Assembly: GCA_034505795.1 (NCBI GenBank)
Contig: JAPDQM010000122.1
Location: 1 to 12,030, forward strand
Length of the DNA stretch: 12,030 bases
DNA from: Thermofontimicrobium_A sp034505795
GTDB lineage: Bacteria > Zhuqueibacterota > Zhuqueibacteria > Thermofontimicrobiales > Thermofontimicrobiaceae
Direction of reading: 5' to 3'
In this document: positions 5,809 to 12,030 of the stretch, one piece after another
Position numbering within the stretch: position 1 is the stretch's first letter
Layout of the letters: each line of letters begins with the position of its first letter
Made by a program: the position numbers and the translations under genes
The notes under the pieces: model-generated
Seen by the model: only the letters and a program-made list of their open reading frames with translations
Told to the model about the DNA's origin: nothing
Databases searched by the model: none

Positions 5809-5988
5809 ATGGCTGATAATGCAGAAGTGGTACTGGCGGCGCTACAAAAAGCAGGTAAGCCACTGCGGCCCGGCGATGTGGCGGAAATGACCGGCATTAA
5901 CAAAGATGAGGTCTCTAAAATTATCAACAAGCTGAAAAAAGAGGGTAAAGTAATTTCGCCACAACGCTGCTTCTGGGCACCGGCATAG
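5809..5988 (+). CDS. Small winged helix-turn-helix regulator (59 residues)
   Basis: This protein is one minimal winged helix-turn-helix domain. Helix 1 is about AEVVLAALQKAG (5-16), followed by the HTH (PGDVAEMTGINKDEVSKIINKL in two parts, 21-42) with recognition helix NKDEVSKIINKLKKEG, and a wing KVISPQRCFWAPA. It resembles small stand-alone MarR- or ArsR-like DNA-binding proteins found in many anaerobes and methanogens. There is no effector or dimerisation domain, so it probably binds DNA as a small basic protein, perhaps with partners. AAGGAGG (5798-5804) lies 4 nt before the ATG, a strong signal, and an extended -10 promoter lies upstream. Phosphoglucose isomerase follows 278 nt downstream on the same strand, which makes that gene a possible target. 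The Cys near the C terminus (C54) is the only one. Confidence 0.85.
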   Translation: MADNAEVVLAALQKAGKPLRPGDVAEMTGINKDEVSKIINKLKKEGKVISPQRCFWAPA

Positions 5989-6020
5989 ATGGTCCAGAGC
6001 AGTTTCATGAGAGTCGAAAG

Positions 6021-6056
6021 AAGGCGTGAGCTTGAAAAAGAACAGGCTGACGCCTT
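6021..6056 (+). terminator. Possible terminator after the winged-helix gene
   Basis: AAGGCGT (6021-6027) pairs with ACGCCTT (6050-6056); AGC/GCT adds three inner pairs after a G.G mismatch. Only a short T stretch lies at its 3' side, so efficiency is doubtful. Confidence 0.35.
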
Positions 6057-6140
6057 TACTCCATGACCCACTTCATGCGACCGTGGCCCAGTGCAAAGTA
6101 TAAATTTTGGATTTAAATTCCACTAATTGACGGGTCTTCG

Positions 6141-6169
6141 TTGACAATGCACCGTTTTTAGGCTGAATA
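6141..6169 (+). promoter_or_regulatory. Perfect -35 box with weak -10 before phosphoglucose isomerase
   Basis: TTGACA (6141-6146) is a consensus -35. At 17 nt the hexamer is TGAATA (6164-6169), a poor -10. A promoter that needs an activator is one reading; chance is another. It is 98 nt before the gene's start codon. Confidence 0.35.
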
Positions 6170-6266
6170 GATTTTCTCCACAATCGCTACCCAAATCGAG
6201 GTGGATAGCAGATACTTCCTCACGAAGTTGAATTGATAACGCTGTTATGCATTTAAAGGATCGAGT

Positions 6267-8003
6267 ATGGCTATTGGCAATCTGCAGGTTCGTCTGGGTG
6301 AGTACGAAAGCGTGGTTCGCAGTTCATTGGCAAGGATGCAACGAGAACAGGTTCTGCCGCGCATCTGGCAACAGGATCATACGGTATGGAAGTCGGAGCC
6401 AACGGAAATAAGCAATCGATTGGGCTGGCTGCATTGTCCGGAAACCATGGCAGTGTCCGTGGCGCGCATCGAAGCACTGGCGCAGGCGGTTCGTAGCGAG
6501 GGCTTAACAGACGTGGTGCTGCTGGGCATGGGCGGGTCCAGCCTGGCGCCCGAGGTGTTTGGACGGATATTTGGTGCGCAGCCTGACTATCTGAAGCTAA
6601 CGGTTCTGGATAGCACTGTGCCCGATACGGTGCTGGCTTGCGCCAATCGCCTGGATTTGAACAGAACCCTGTTCATCTCATCGACGAAATCCGGTACCAC
6701 GGTGGAGACCATCTCGTTAACCAACTATTTTTATAATGCCGTGCAGCAAGCGATTAAAAAAGGCAATCCCGGCCACCATTTTTTTGCCATCACCGATCCC
6801 AACAGCCATCTGGAAACCCTGGCTCGTCAGTTAAACTTCCGGAAGATTTTCTTGAACGATCCAACGATTGGGGGGCGATTTTCGGCCCTGTCTTTGTTTG
6901 GGTTGGTGCCGGCGGGACTGCTGGGCATGGATTTGCGGAAGCTCCTAGAGCGAGCCCGGCTCATGGCCCAAAATTGTCGACCGAGCAACAATGATCAGAT
7001 TGGTGATGCGGCTGGAAGTCTGTTACTGGGCGTGACCATTGGTGAACTCGCCGGGCTGGGTCGGGATAAATTGACGATCATGATTTCGCCGAGCCTGGCG
7101 CCCTTTGGTGCGTGGCTGGAGCAACTCATCGCCGAGAGCACCGGTAAAGAAGGGATGGGTATTCTGCCGGTGGTGGATGAGGAACCGCTTGCTGCCAAAG
7201 ACTATGCTGATGATCGACTGTTCGTGTTTTTGAAATTGGCCGGGGAGCCATTTGCAGCGGAACTGGCAACTGCCTTGGTGGCCCAGGGGCATCCGGTGGC
7301 AGAGATTACGTTAAGAGATAATTATGACCTTGGAGGTGAGTTCTTTCGCTGGGAAATGGCAACGGCCATTGCCGGTCATATTTTGAAGGTCAATCCCTTC
7401 GATCAGCCCAATGTGGAGCAGGCCAAGGCGTTAGCTCGAAATATGGTTCGGGAATTTAAGGGGACGGGAAAGCTAACAGGTGATGAACCCGTTTTCGCAG
7501 CAGATGGAATTCGAGTATATGGCCAGCCGGGAGCCGGCAGTTTGAAAGCGACAGTTGAACGTTTTTTTGAAGATATATCTCAACCCATGTCCGGCAAAAA
7601 TCGCAGCTATGCGGCGATTCAGGCGTTTATCCCTGCAACTCTCGAAGTCGATCAAGCGTTGCAAATGCTGCGGCGGCGTATTCAGGTGCAATATCGTCTG
7701 GCCACGACGGTTGGATATGGCCCGCGCTTCTTGCACTCGACAGGCCAACTGCACAAAGGGGACGGCGGTAATGGGCGGTTCATTCAGATTACGGCTGATT
7801 TTGGTACGGATGTGCCGATCCCGGATGCGGCTGGCTCCCCCGATTCCAGTTTGTCGTTTGGAGTGCTGGCGCTAGCACAAGCGATGGGCGATTTTCAGGC
7901 GCTGCGCAATTGCGGACGCAAGGTGATTCGGTTTCATATTTCGGGCGACATCAGTAAGGGCTTGATGAGGTTGGTCGATTGCTTGCCTCCAACGAACGCA
8001 TAG
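6267..8003 (+). CDS. Phosphoglucose isomerase, stand-alone form of the transaldolase-fused type
   Basis: This 578-residue cytoplasmic enzyme should interconvert glucose 6-phosphate and fructose 6-phosphate. Its closest recognisable pattern is the C-terminal part of bifunctional transaldolase/phosphoglucose isomerase proteins. A sugar-phosphate-binding SIS fold begins with LLGMGGSSLAPEV (85-97) and FISSTKSGTTVET (136-148). GGRFSALS (202-209) and ESTGKEG (290-296, likely with the catalytic Glu) follow, and the second half has GGEFFRWE (356-363) and LHSTGQLHKG (489-498) with catalytic-type His and Lys. All motifs look intact. The N-terminal 40 residues match the segment that follows transaldolase in fusions, and no transaldolase is encoded upstream in this window. 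AAAGGA precedes the ATG by 6 nt. A glucose-6-phosphate dehydrogenase homologue follows 630 nt downstream, so both act on the same metabolite. Confidence 0.9.
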   Translation: MAIGNLQVRLGEYESVVRSSLARMQREQVLPRIWQQDHTVWKSEPTEISNRLGWLHCPETMAVSVARIEALAQAVRSEGLTDVVLLGMGGSSLAPEVFGRIFGAQPDYLKLTVLDSTVPDTVLACANRLDLNRTLFISSTKSGTTVETISLTNYFYNAVQQAIKKGNPGHHFFAITDPNSHLETLARQLNFRKIFLNDPTIGGRFSALSLFGLVPAGLLGMDLRKLLERARLMAQNCRPSNNDQIGDAAGSLLLGVTIGELAGLGRDKLTIMISPSLAPFGAWLEQLIAESTGKEGMGILPVVDEEPLAAKDYADDRLFVFLKLAGEPFAAELATALVAQGHPVAEITLRDNYDLGGEFFRWEMATAIAGHILKVNPFDQPNVEQAKALARNMVREFKGTGKLTGDEPVFAADGIRVYGQPGAGSLKATVERFFEDISQPMSGKNRSYAAIQAFIPATLEVDQALQMLRRRIQVQYRLATTVGYGPRFLHSTGQLHKGDGGNGRFIQITADFGTDVPIPDAAGSPDSSLSFGVLALAQAMGDFQALRNCGRKVIRFHISGDISKGLMRLVDCLPPTNA

Positions 8004-8043
8004 GTGGGCTAGTAGATCATTTCATCATTTTTTGCAAGGTTGC

Positions 8044-8060
8044 TTAGCGGCTTACGCTAA
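8044..8060 (+). terminator. Possible terminator after phosphoglucose isomerase
   Basis: TTAGCG and CGCTAA form a six-pair stem with a five-base loop, 40 nt past the stop. The 3' side is AATTCTATTT, T-rich but broken, so this is a weak candidate. Confidence 0.35.
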
Positions 8061-8265
8061 AATTCTATTTCGAAGAAACCAACCAGGATTGGATGCCGTG
8101 GCTTTCGATGCCTGGGTGGTGAGAACTGATTACTATCTAATTCTGACAGGAATCATCTCCTGCAGTCGTTGGGATTCATCGACAATGGGGATATTCTAAA
8201 TGTCATACTGAATGGGACATGGCAAATCGAAATATAATCGGCTCTTTTGAAAGGCCATTAGCTAC

Positions 8266-8295
8266 CGTTTGGGGGAAGGGAAGAATTTCTTAAAA
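8266..8295 (+). repeat. Dispersed intergenic element, copy 2
   Basis: CGTTTGGGGGA (8266-8276) followed by TTTCTTAAAA (8286-8295) repeats the arrangement at 5441-5471 with a one-base difference in spacing. TAGC precedes both copies closely. Confidence 0.35.
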
Positions 8296-8420
8296 AGTAA
8301 ACTTTTTTGGGGCTCAGGCGTTAAAAGAACAGCCTGGTGGTAAAAATAGCCTTCAGTTTTTACCCAATGCTGAATTATTGAATCAGACTTACCACACGCA
8401 CGATTCTATTGCATGATTAA

Positions 8421-8448
8421 AATCTTATCAACTGATCTGGTTAAGATT
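8421..8448. promoter_or_regulatory. Dyad AATCTTA-N14-TAAGATT, possible operator
   Basis: Perfect seven-base arms lie about 185 nt upstream of the dehydrogenase-like gene. Flanking direct repeats GATTAAAAT add to the symmetry. The small winged-helix protein encoded upstream is a possible binder, by proximity only. Confidence 0.3.
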
Positions 8449-8633
8449 AAAATTGCATTTTGATCACATAGCTCTCAAAACATAGCCATGAATTTCGGCG
8501 CGTCTTGTCAGCACGCAACACGGCGGCGTATCGTCCAGCGGTGGTGCCGTGCGCGAATTTGCCGGGGTTTGGGCTTTTTAAAATAAAACCAGTAGCAATT
8601 TATTCACTTTCTAAAGGAGCATGGTAAACGATC

Positions 8634-10169
8634 ATGGAAAAACCGGATAATTGTGTCATTGCGATTTTTGGGGCGACTGGAGATTTGACCAAGCGCAAGT
8701 TAATGCCGTCGTTATTCGAGCTGTTTAAAAAGGAAGCGATGCCGCGCAATTTTGCAATTCTGGGGCTGGGGCGGTCGGATTATGATGATGAATCGTTTCG
8801 CGAGAAGATGACCATCAATGTCAAGATCTTTGCCAGAAGCAAGCCTGTCAATCAAAAGCTGCTCAATGATTTCCTGGAGCATATTTTTTATCTGGAAATG
8901 GATCCCAACAATGCAGACGATTACTCCAAACTCAGTGAGAAGTTAACGGAGTTGAGCACGGCAACCAATAGCAATCGGAATATCCTTTACTACCTAGCTG
9001 TTCCTCCGGCATTGAATGAGGTGATCACGACCAATTTGGGAAGCAGTGGCTTGCAGCACGAGGGAGCAGGGGAGGGCTGGAAACGAATTGTCTTTGAAAA
9101 ACCATTTGGGTCTGATCTCGCTTCGGCCAGAGCGTTGAATAGCCAGATACACCAATTTTTCCAGGAGCACCAGGTCTATCGCATCGATCAGTACCTGGGC
9201 AAGGAGCCGGTACATAACATTCTCGCCTTTCGCCACGCGAATGGGATTTTCGAGCCGCTCTGGAATCGGAACTACATTCACCATGTGGAAATTACCGCTG
9301 CCGAAAGCGCGGGGGTAGAAGATCGCAGCTCTTATTATGACCAAACCGGTGCGCTGCGCGATATGGTTCAGAATCCGCTGCTGCATCTGATGTCGCTGGT
9401 TGCCATGGAGCTGCCAGAAACGTTTAGTGCCGAGGCCATTCGCAACGAAAAGATGAAGGTGTTCCAGGCGTTGGTGCCGCTGAAAACCGAAAATGTCCCG
9501 ACCCAGGTCATTCGCGGTCAATATACCGAGTCCAGCATTCGTGGGGAGAAGATTGCGGCGTATCGGAAGGAGAAGAATGTCGATAAAGAGTCGAGGACGG
9601 AGACCTTTGTGGCCTTCAAATTTTTTATTGAAAACTGGCGCTGGGGTGGAGTGCCTTTTTATATTCGCACCGGCAAGCGATTACCAACTCGCACCACCGA
9701 AATTGCAATCCATTTCAAAAAGACGCCGCACCATCTGTTTACGCGAGAATATCCTACCCGTTATAATGACAATCAACTGATCCTGCGCATCCATCCCGAT
9801 GAGGGCATCATGCTGCGATTTGGCATGCGCATGCCAGGCACGCCATTCAATATCAAATCGGTGAATATGGATTTTCTTTACAAAGAAATTGCCGAACCGG
9901 AGTTGCCGGATTCTTACGAGCGGTTGCTATACGATGCATTGATGAACGATGCGACGCTATTTGCCCGTGACGATGCCATGGAGGCTTGCTGGGCGTTTAT
10001 CGAGCCGATATTGGAGGCCTGGCGCAGTAATCCCGAAATCAAATTGTATGGCTATCCCGCGGGGACCTGGGGACCGAAAGAAACCAACCAGGTATTTGAT
10101 AATCCCAATGAGGAATGGCGCTTCATCTGTAAGAATCTGGTAAACGATGTGGAATATTCGGAGCTTTAA
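8634..10169 (+). CDS. zwf: Glucose-6-phosphate dehydrogenase family protein lacking both active-site histidines
   Basis: This 511-residue protein has full family length and is clearly homologous to glucose-6-phosphate dehydrogenase. The nucleotide-binding motif is GATGDLTKRKL (13-23), VFEKPFG is at 153-159, NGIFEPLWNRNY at 203-214, TGKRLP at 346-351 and PDEGIMLRF at 388-396. Two invariant sites differ. The substrate motif normally DHYLGKE reads DQYLGKE (185-191), and the catalytic-base motif normally DMxQNH reads DMVQNP (243-248). The Asp of the Asp-His dyad and the motif lysine (K190) remain. Either it is a paralogue with altered or lost activity, or the chemistry is rearranged. AAAGGAG (8613-8619) lies 14 nt before the ATG, unusually far, but an in-frame stop at 8625 excludes an earlier start. 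Family membership is secure; enzymatic activity is not. The symbol denotes the family. Confidence 0.85.
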   Translation: MEKPDNCVIAIFGATGDLTKRKLMPSLFELFKKEAMPRNFAILGLGRSDYDDESFREKMTINVKIFARSKPVNQKLLNDFLEHIFYLEMDPNNADDYSKLSEKLTELSTATNSNRNILYYLAVPPALNEVITTNLGSSGLQHEGAGEGWKRIVFEKPFGSDLASARALNSQIHQFFQEHQVYRIDQYLGKEPVHNILAFRHANGIFEPLWNRNYIHHVEITAAESAGVEDRSSYYDQTGALRDMVQNPLLHLMSLVAMELPETFSAEAIRNEKMKVFQALVPLKTENVPTQVIRGQYTESSIRGEKIAAYRKEKNVDKESRTETFVAFKFFIENWRWGGVPFYIRTGKRLPTRTTEIAIHFKKTPHHLFTREYPTRYNDNQLILRIHPDEGIMLRFGMRMPGTPFNIKSVNMDFLYKEIAEPELPDSYERLLYDALMNDATLFARDDAMEACWAFIEPILEAWRSNPEIKLYGYPAGTWGPKETNQVFDNPNEEWRFICKNLVNDVEYSEL

Positions 10170-10198
10170 TTGTTGGGCCATTGTCTGAAACTCCAGCG

Positions 10199-10218
10199 AC
10201 TGCGCTTTTAATCGCAGT
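10199..10218. terminator. Hairpin after the dehydrogenase-like gene
   Basis: ACTGCG and CGCAGT pair around an eight-base loop, 29 nt past the stop codon. No T tract follows, so a terminator role is doubtful. Confidence 0.25.
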
Positions 10219-10328
10219 GATTCCAGATGGCGCCGAAAAAAATGTAATCGATTAAGGTAGGCGTCGGGAAGCTGTTGAAACGGCTTTGGGTATGTTGCGG
10301 TCATGCAGCAGATACCGTGTGATGGTGT

Positions 10329-10365
10329 TGGTTATCCGCCACCATAGCTTGTGGCGCCATAATCA
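10329..10365. repeat. Imperfect inverted repeat upstream of the mannosidase gene
   Basis: CGCCAC (10337-10342) pairs with GTGGCG (10351-10356), and beyond a small internal loop TTAT pairs with ATAA, for about 13 pairs in all. It lies about 105 nt before the mannosidase ATG. It could be an operator or a leader hairpin. No clear promoter was found in this 302-base gap. Confidence 0.35.
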
Positions 10366-10471
10366 CCCCTGTGACCGCGGCAGCGTTTCTTGTTCGTTCC
10401 GCCTGTGAGCGGCTACGAAAAATTCCTGGCTTATCTTTCCTGCAATCTCATCAAACCTGGAGAAGTGTGTG

Positions 10472-12030
10472 ATGAAAAAAACGAGATTGGCGTTACTTGT
10501 TTTATTGGTATTGGCCCATGGTAGCGTGGCGCAACCAACCGCACCATCGGCCATTGATCAATTGTGCAGTGACCTCGAAAATCAATTGGCGATTCGCTTT
10601 GACTATTGGAAATATTCCACCGTCATGGTGGCCGATGCCTGGAAACCGGATTTCAACGATGTTGAATGGAAAATGCTGCAGATCCAGGACAGTATCTATC
10701 CGGATTCGGCCTGGCTGCGCAAGACGATCTTAATTCCGGATCGGATTCTGGGAGTGCCAGTGCAGGGCGGTGTCATGAAGCTGCAGGTTTCGGTGGATGA
10801 TGCTGGCTTTTGCTGGATCAATGGCGAGAGCAAAGGATTGTTTCGCTGGACTGGTGAATTTGTATTGACCAAAAATCCTCGGCCCGGACAGGCGTTTCAG
10901 GTGGCGATCAAAGCCATCAATACCGGTGGGCCGATGCGATTGTTGGAAGCCCGGCTAAAGTGGGACAAGGTGCAACCGCTGGCGGATAAGGTCGAGGGAT
11001 ACATCATGAGTCTGCGGGTTGGCCAGAAACTGCTGAGCGATGATACCTATCTCAAAACCGGCAAAGTGCAACTGGACCTGAAGGTCGATCACAGCACGGT
11101 GCCGCGCGACCGCCGGCAAAAGCTGCGGCGCACGATGGAGGAAGCCACCAAATTGCTCGAAGCCAGCGCACTGAAAAATGGCTTTCCGATGGTTTTCGAG
11201 GCGTCGCTGGAAAAATCCCGCCGGGCATTGAAACCCATTGATGACTTTGCCAAAGAGTTTACCCTGGTTTTCGATGCCAATGCCCATATCGATTGTGCCT
11301 GGTTATGGCGCTATCTGGAAACCATCGAGGTGGCGAAAAACACATTCACCTCAGTGCTGGACATGATGGCTGCGCGTCCCGATTTTACCTACACGCAGAG
11401 CCAGGCGCATCTGTACTGGTGGATGGAGACCATGTATCCGGACGTTTTCCAACGGATTCAGCAGCGGGTTCAGGACGGCCGCTGGGAAGCTGTGGGCGGC
11501 ATGTGGGTCGAGCCGGATTGCAATCTGATTTCTGGCGAGTCCTGGGCCCGGCAATTGCTGTATGGCAAACGTTATTTCAAAGAGAAACTGGGCGCCGACA
11601 TCAAGATCGGCTGGAACCCAGATTCCTTCGGCTATAATTGGAACATGCCGCAATTCTATCGCGAAGCCGGCATCGATGCCTTTATTACCCAAAAGATCGG
11701 CTGGAACGACACCAATATGTTCCCCTATCGTCTGTTTTGGTGGCAAGCTCCGGATAGCTCGCGGCTGCTGACCTATTTTCCCAATGACTACGTGAATGAA
11801 ATCAAAAATCCCTATGCGCTGGTGGATTGGCTGCGACAGTTCGAAGCCAATACCGGCTTTAAAAAGATGCTGGTGCTTTATGGCGTGGGCGATCATGGCG
11901 GCGGTCCCAGCCTGGAAATGATCAATCGTATCGAGGACTTAAAAAAGCTGGCCATCTATCCCAATGTGGTATATGGTACGGCAACGGATTATTTGAACTG
12001 GATTCGCAGTCAGGACCTGTCGTCCTTGCC
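10472..12030 (+). CDS. Secreted GH38 alpha-mannosidase (first 519 residues; runs off right edge)
   Basis: This is an exported glycoside hydrolase of family 38 that should remove alpha-mannosyl units from glycans. Residues 1-21 are a clear signal peptide (MKKTR, a Leu-rich core, GSVA-Q). Residues about 60-190 form the beta-rich N-terminal domain found in bacterial family members (VSVDDAGFCWINGESKG, IKAINTGG). The catalytic domain starts near 262: NAHIDCAWLW (270-279) gives the zinc ligands His272 and Asp274, WNPDSFGY contains the likely nucleophile Asp384 (also a zinc ligand), and GDHGGG supplies His475. TQSQAHLYWW, GGMWVEPDCN and TQKIGWNDTNMFPY are further family signatures. Members usually reach about 1000 residues, so about half is missing. 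GGAGAAG lies 6 nt before the ATG. It may work with other exported sugar enzymes, such as the GH13 enzyme at the left edge. Confidence 0.92.
   Translation, partial: MKKTRLALLVLLVLAHGSVAQPTAPSAIDQLCSDLENQLAIRFDYWKYSTVMVADAWKPDFNDVEWKMLQIQDSIYPDSAWLRKTILIPDRILGVPVQGGVMKLQVSVDDAGFCWINGESKGLFRWTGEFVLTKNPRPGQAFQVAIKAINTGGPMRLLEARLKWDKVQPLADKVEGYIMSLRVGQKLLSDDTYLKTGKVQLDLKVDHSTVPRDRRQKLRRTMEEATKLLEASALKNGFPMVFEASLEKSRRALKPIDDFAKEFTLVFDANAHIDCAWLWRYLETIEVAKNTFTSVLDMMAARPDFTYTQSQAHLYWWMETMYPDVFQRIQQRVQDGRWEAVGGMWVEPDCNLISGESWARQLLYGKRYFKEKLGADIKIGWNPDSFGYNWNMPQFYREAGIDAFITQKIGWNDTNMFPYRLFWWQAPDSSRLLTYFPNDYVNEIKNPYALVDWLRQFEANTGFKKMLVLYGVGDHGGGPSLEMINRIEDLKKLAIYPNVVYGTATDYLNWIRSQDLSSL

Larger units (their letters stand above)
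8061..8633. other. Long intergenic region before the dehydrogenase-like gene
   Basis: No convincing gene is seen in about 570 bases. It holds the second copy of the CGTTTGGGGGA element (8266-8295), a dyad AATCTTA-N14-TAAGATT (8421-8448) overlapped by direct repeats of GATTAAAAT (8415 and 8445), and a GC-rich patch (about 8497-8570) with CACGGC and GCCGTG able to pair. A 32-codon frame from 8487 lacks a ribosome-binding site. I could not place a convincing promoter for the downstream gene. Confidence 0.4.

Noticed and set aside
8497..8570. GC-rich patch as a structured RNA or tRNA
   Set aside because: I could not build a cloverleaf or a known riboswitch; only a six-pair stem with a long loop is supported.
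8994..9521. 175-codon minus-strand frame inside the dehydrogenase-like gene
   Set aside because: It is antisense to conserved G6PDH motifs and has no recognisable domain.
9957..10304. 115-codon minus-strand frame overlapping the 3' end of the dehydrogenase-like gene
   Set aside because: Its first part lies in intergenic DNA and looks faintly helical, but it lacks a ribosome-binding site and the rest is antisense to conserved sequence.
11279..11293. Missing first histidine in the GH38 zinc motif (NAHID)
   Set aside because: Asn at this position is, as I recall, common in bacterial GH38 enzymes; the zinc-binding His and Asp are present.
11351..11896. 181-codon minus-strand frame inside the mannosidase gene
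   Set aside because: It is antisense to strong GH38 motifs.

Overview
The window comes from a bacterial chromosome of middling GC content. It holds nine genes I can support and no rRNA, tRNA, insertion sequence or CRISPR array. Short spacers inside operons, clear Shine-Dalgarno sequences, several sigma-70-like promoters (for example TTGCCA-17-TATAAT), a lipobox protein and two Sec-type signal peptides all fit a heterotrophic, probably Gram-negative, bacterium. The gene types (a phosphoglucose isomerase of the kind usually fused to transaldolase, a cysteine-free anti-sigma factor, a zinc-ribbon/GGDEF-like signalling protein, secreted GH13 and GH38 enzymes) suggest a poorly characterised lineage, perhaps near Calditrichota, KSB1 or the wider FCB group. 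That placement is inference.

Left part, minus strand (1-2704). A secreted GH13 pullulanase or debranching-type glycosidase starts at 1055 and runs off the left edge. A strong hairpin terminator separates it from a tightly coupled three-gene operon that reads leftward: an ECF sigma factor, a two-helix membrane anti-sigma factor without cysteines, and a YbjQ/UPF0145 protein. The genes overlap by 8 and 4 nt.

Intergenic 2705-3230. Two arrays of near-identical 31-nt palindromes (two copies, then three, with a 44-bp period) lie between the sigma operon and a divergent small lipoprotein gene. The inner base pairs of the hairpins covary. The lipoprotein has a good promoter and terminator of its own.

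Middle, plus strand (3525-5988). An AT-rich stretch with four phased TGTAAT repeats precedes a 470-residue protein made of a receiver-like domain, two CxxC-CxxC zinc ribbons and a GGDEF-like domain without the GGDEF motif. Its 5' end may be frameshifted. Next is a 59-residue winged-helix regulator with an extended -10 promoter.

Right part, plus strand (6267-12030). Phosphoglucose isomerase and a glucose-6-phosphate dehydrogenase homologue form a small cluster around glucose 6-phosphate. The dehydrogenase homologue lacks both histidines considered essential in the family, the clearest functional puzzle in the window. A secreted GH38 alpha-mannosidase then runs off the right edge. The theme is carbohydrate capture outside the cytoplasm (GH13, GH38) and hexose-phosphate handling inside, next to two sensing or regulatory loci.
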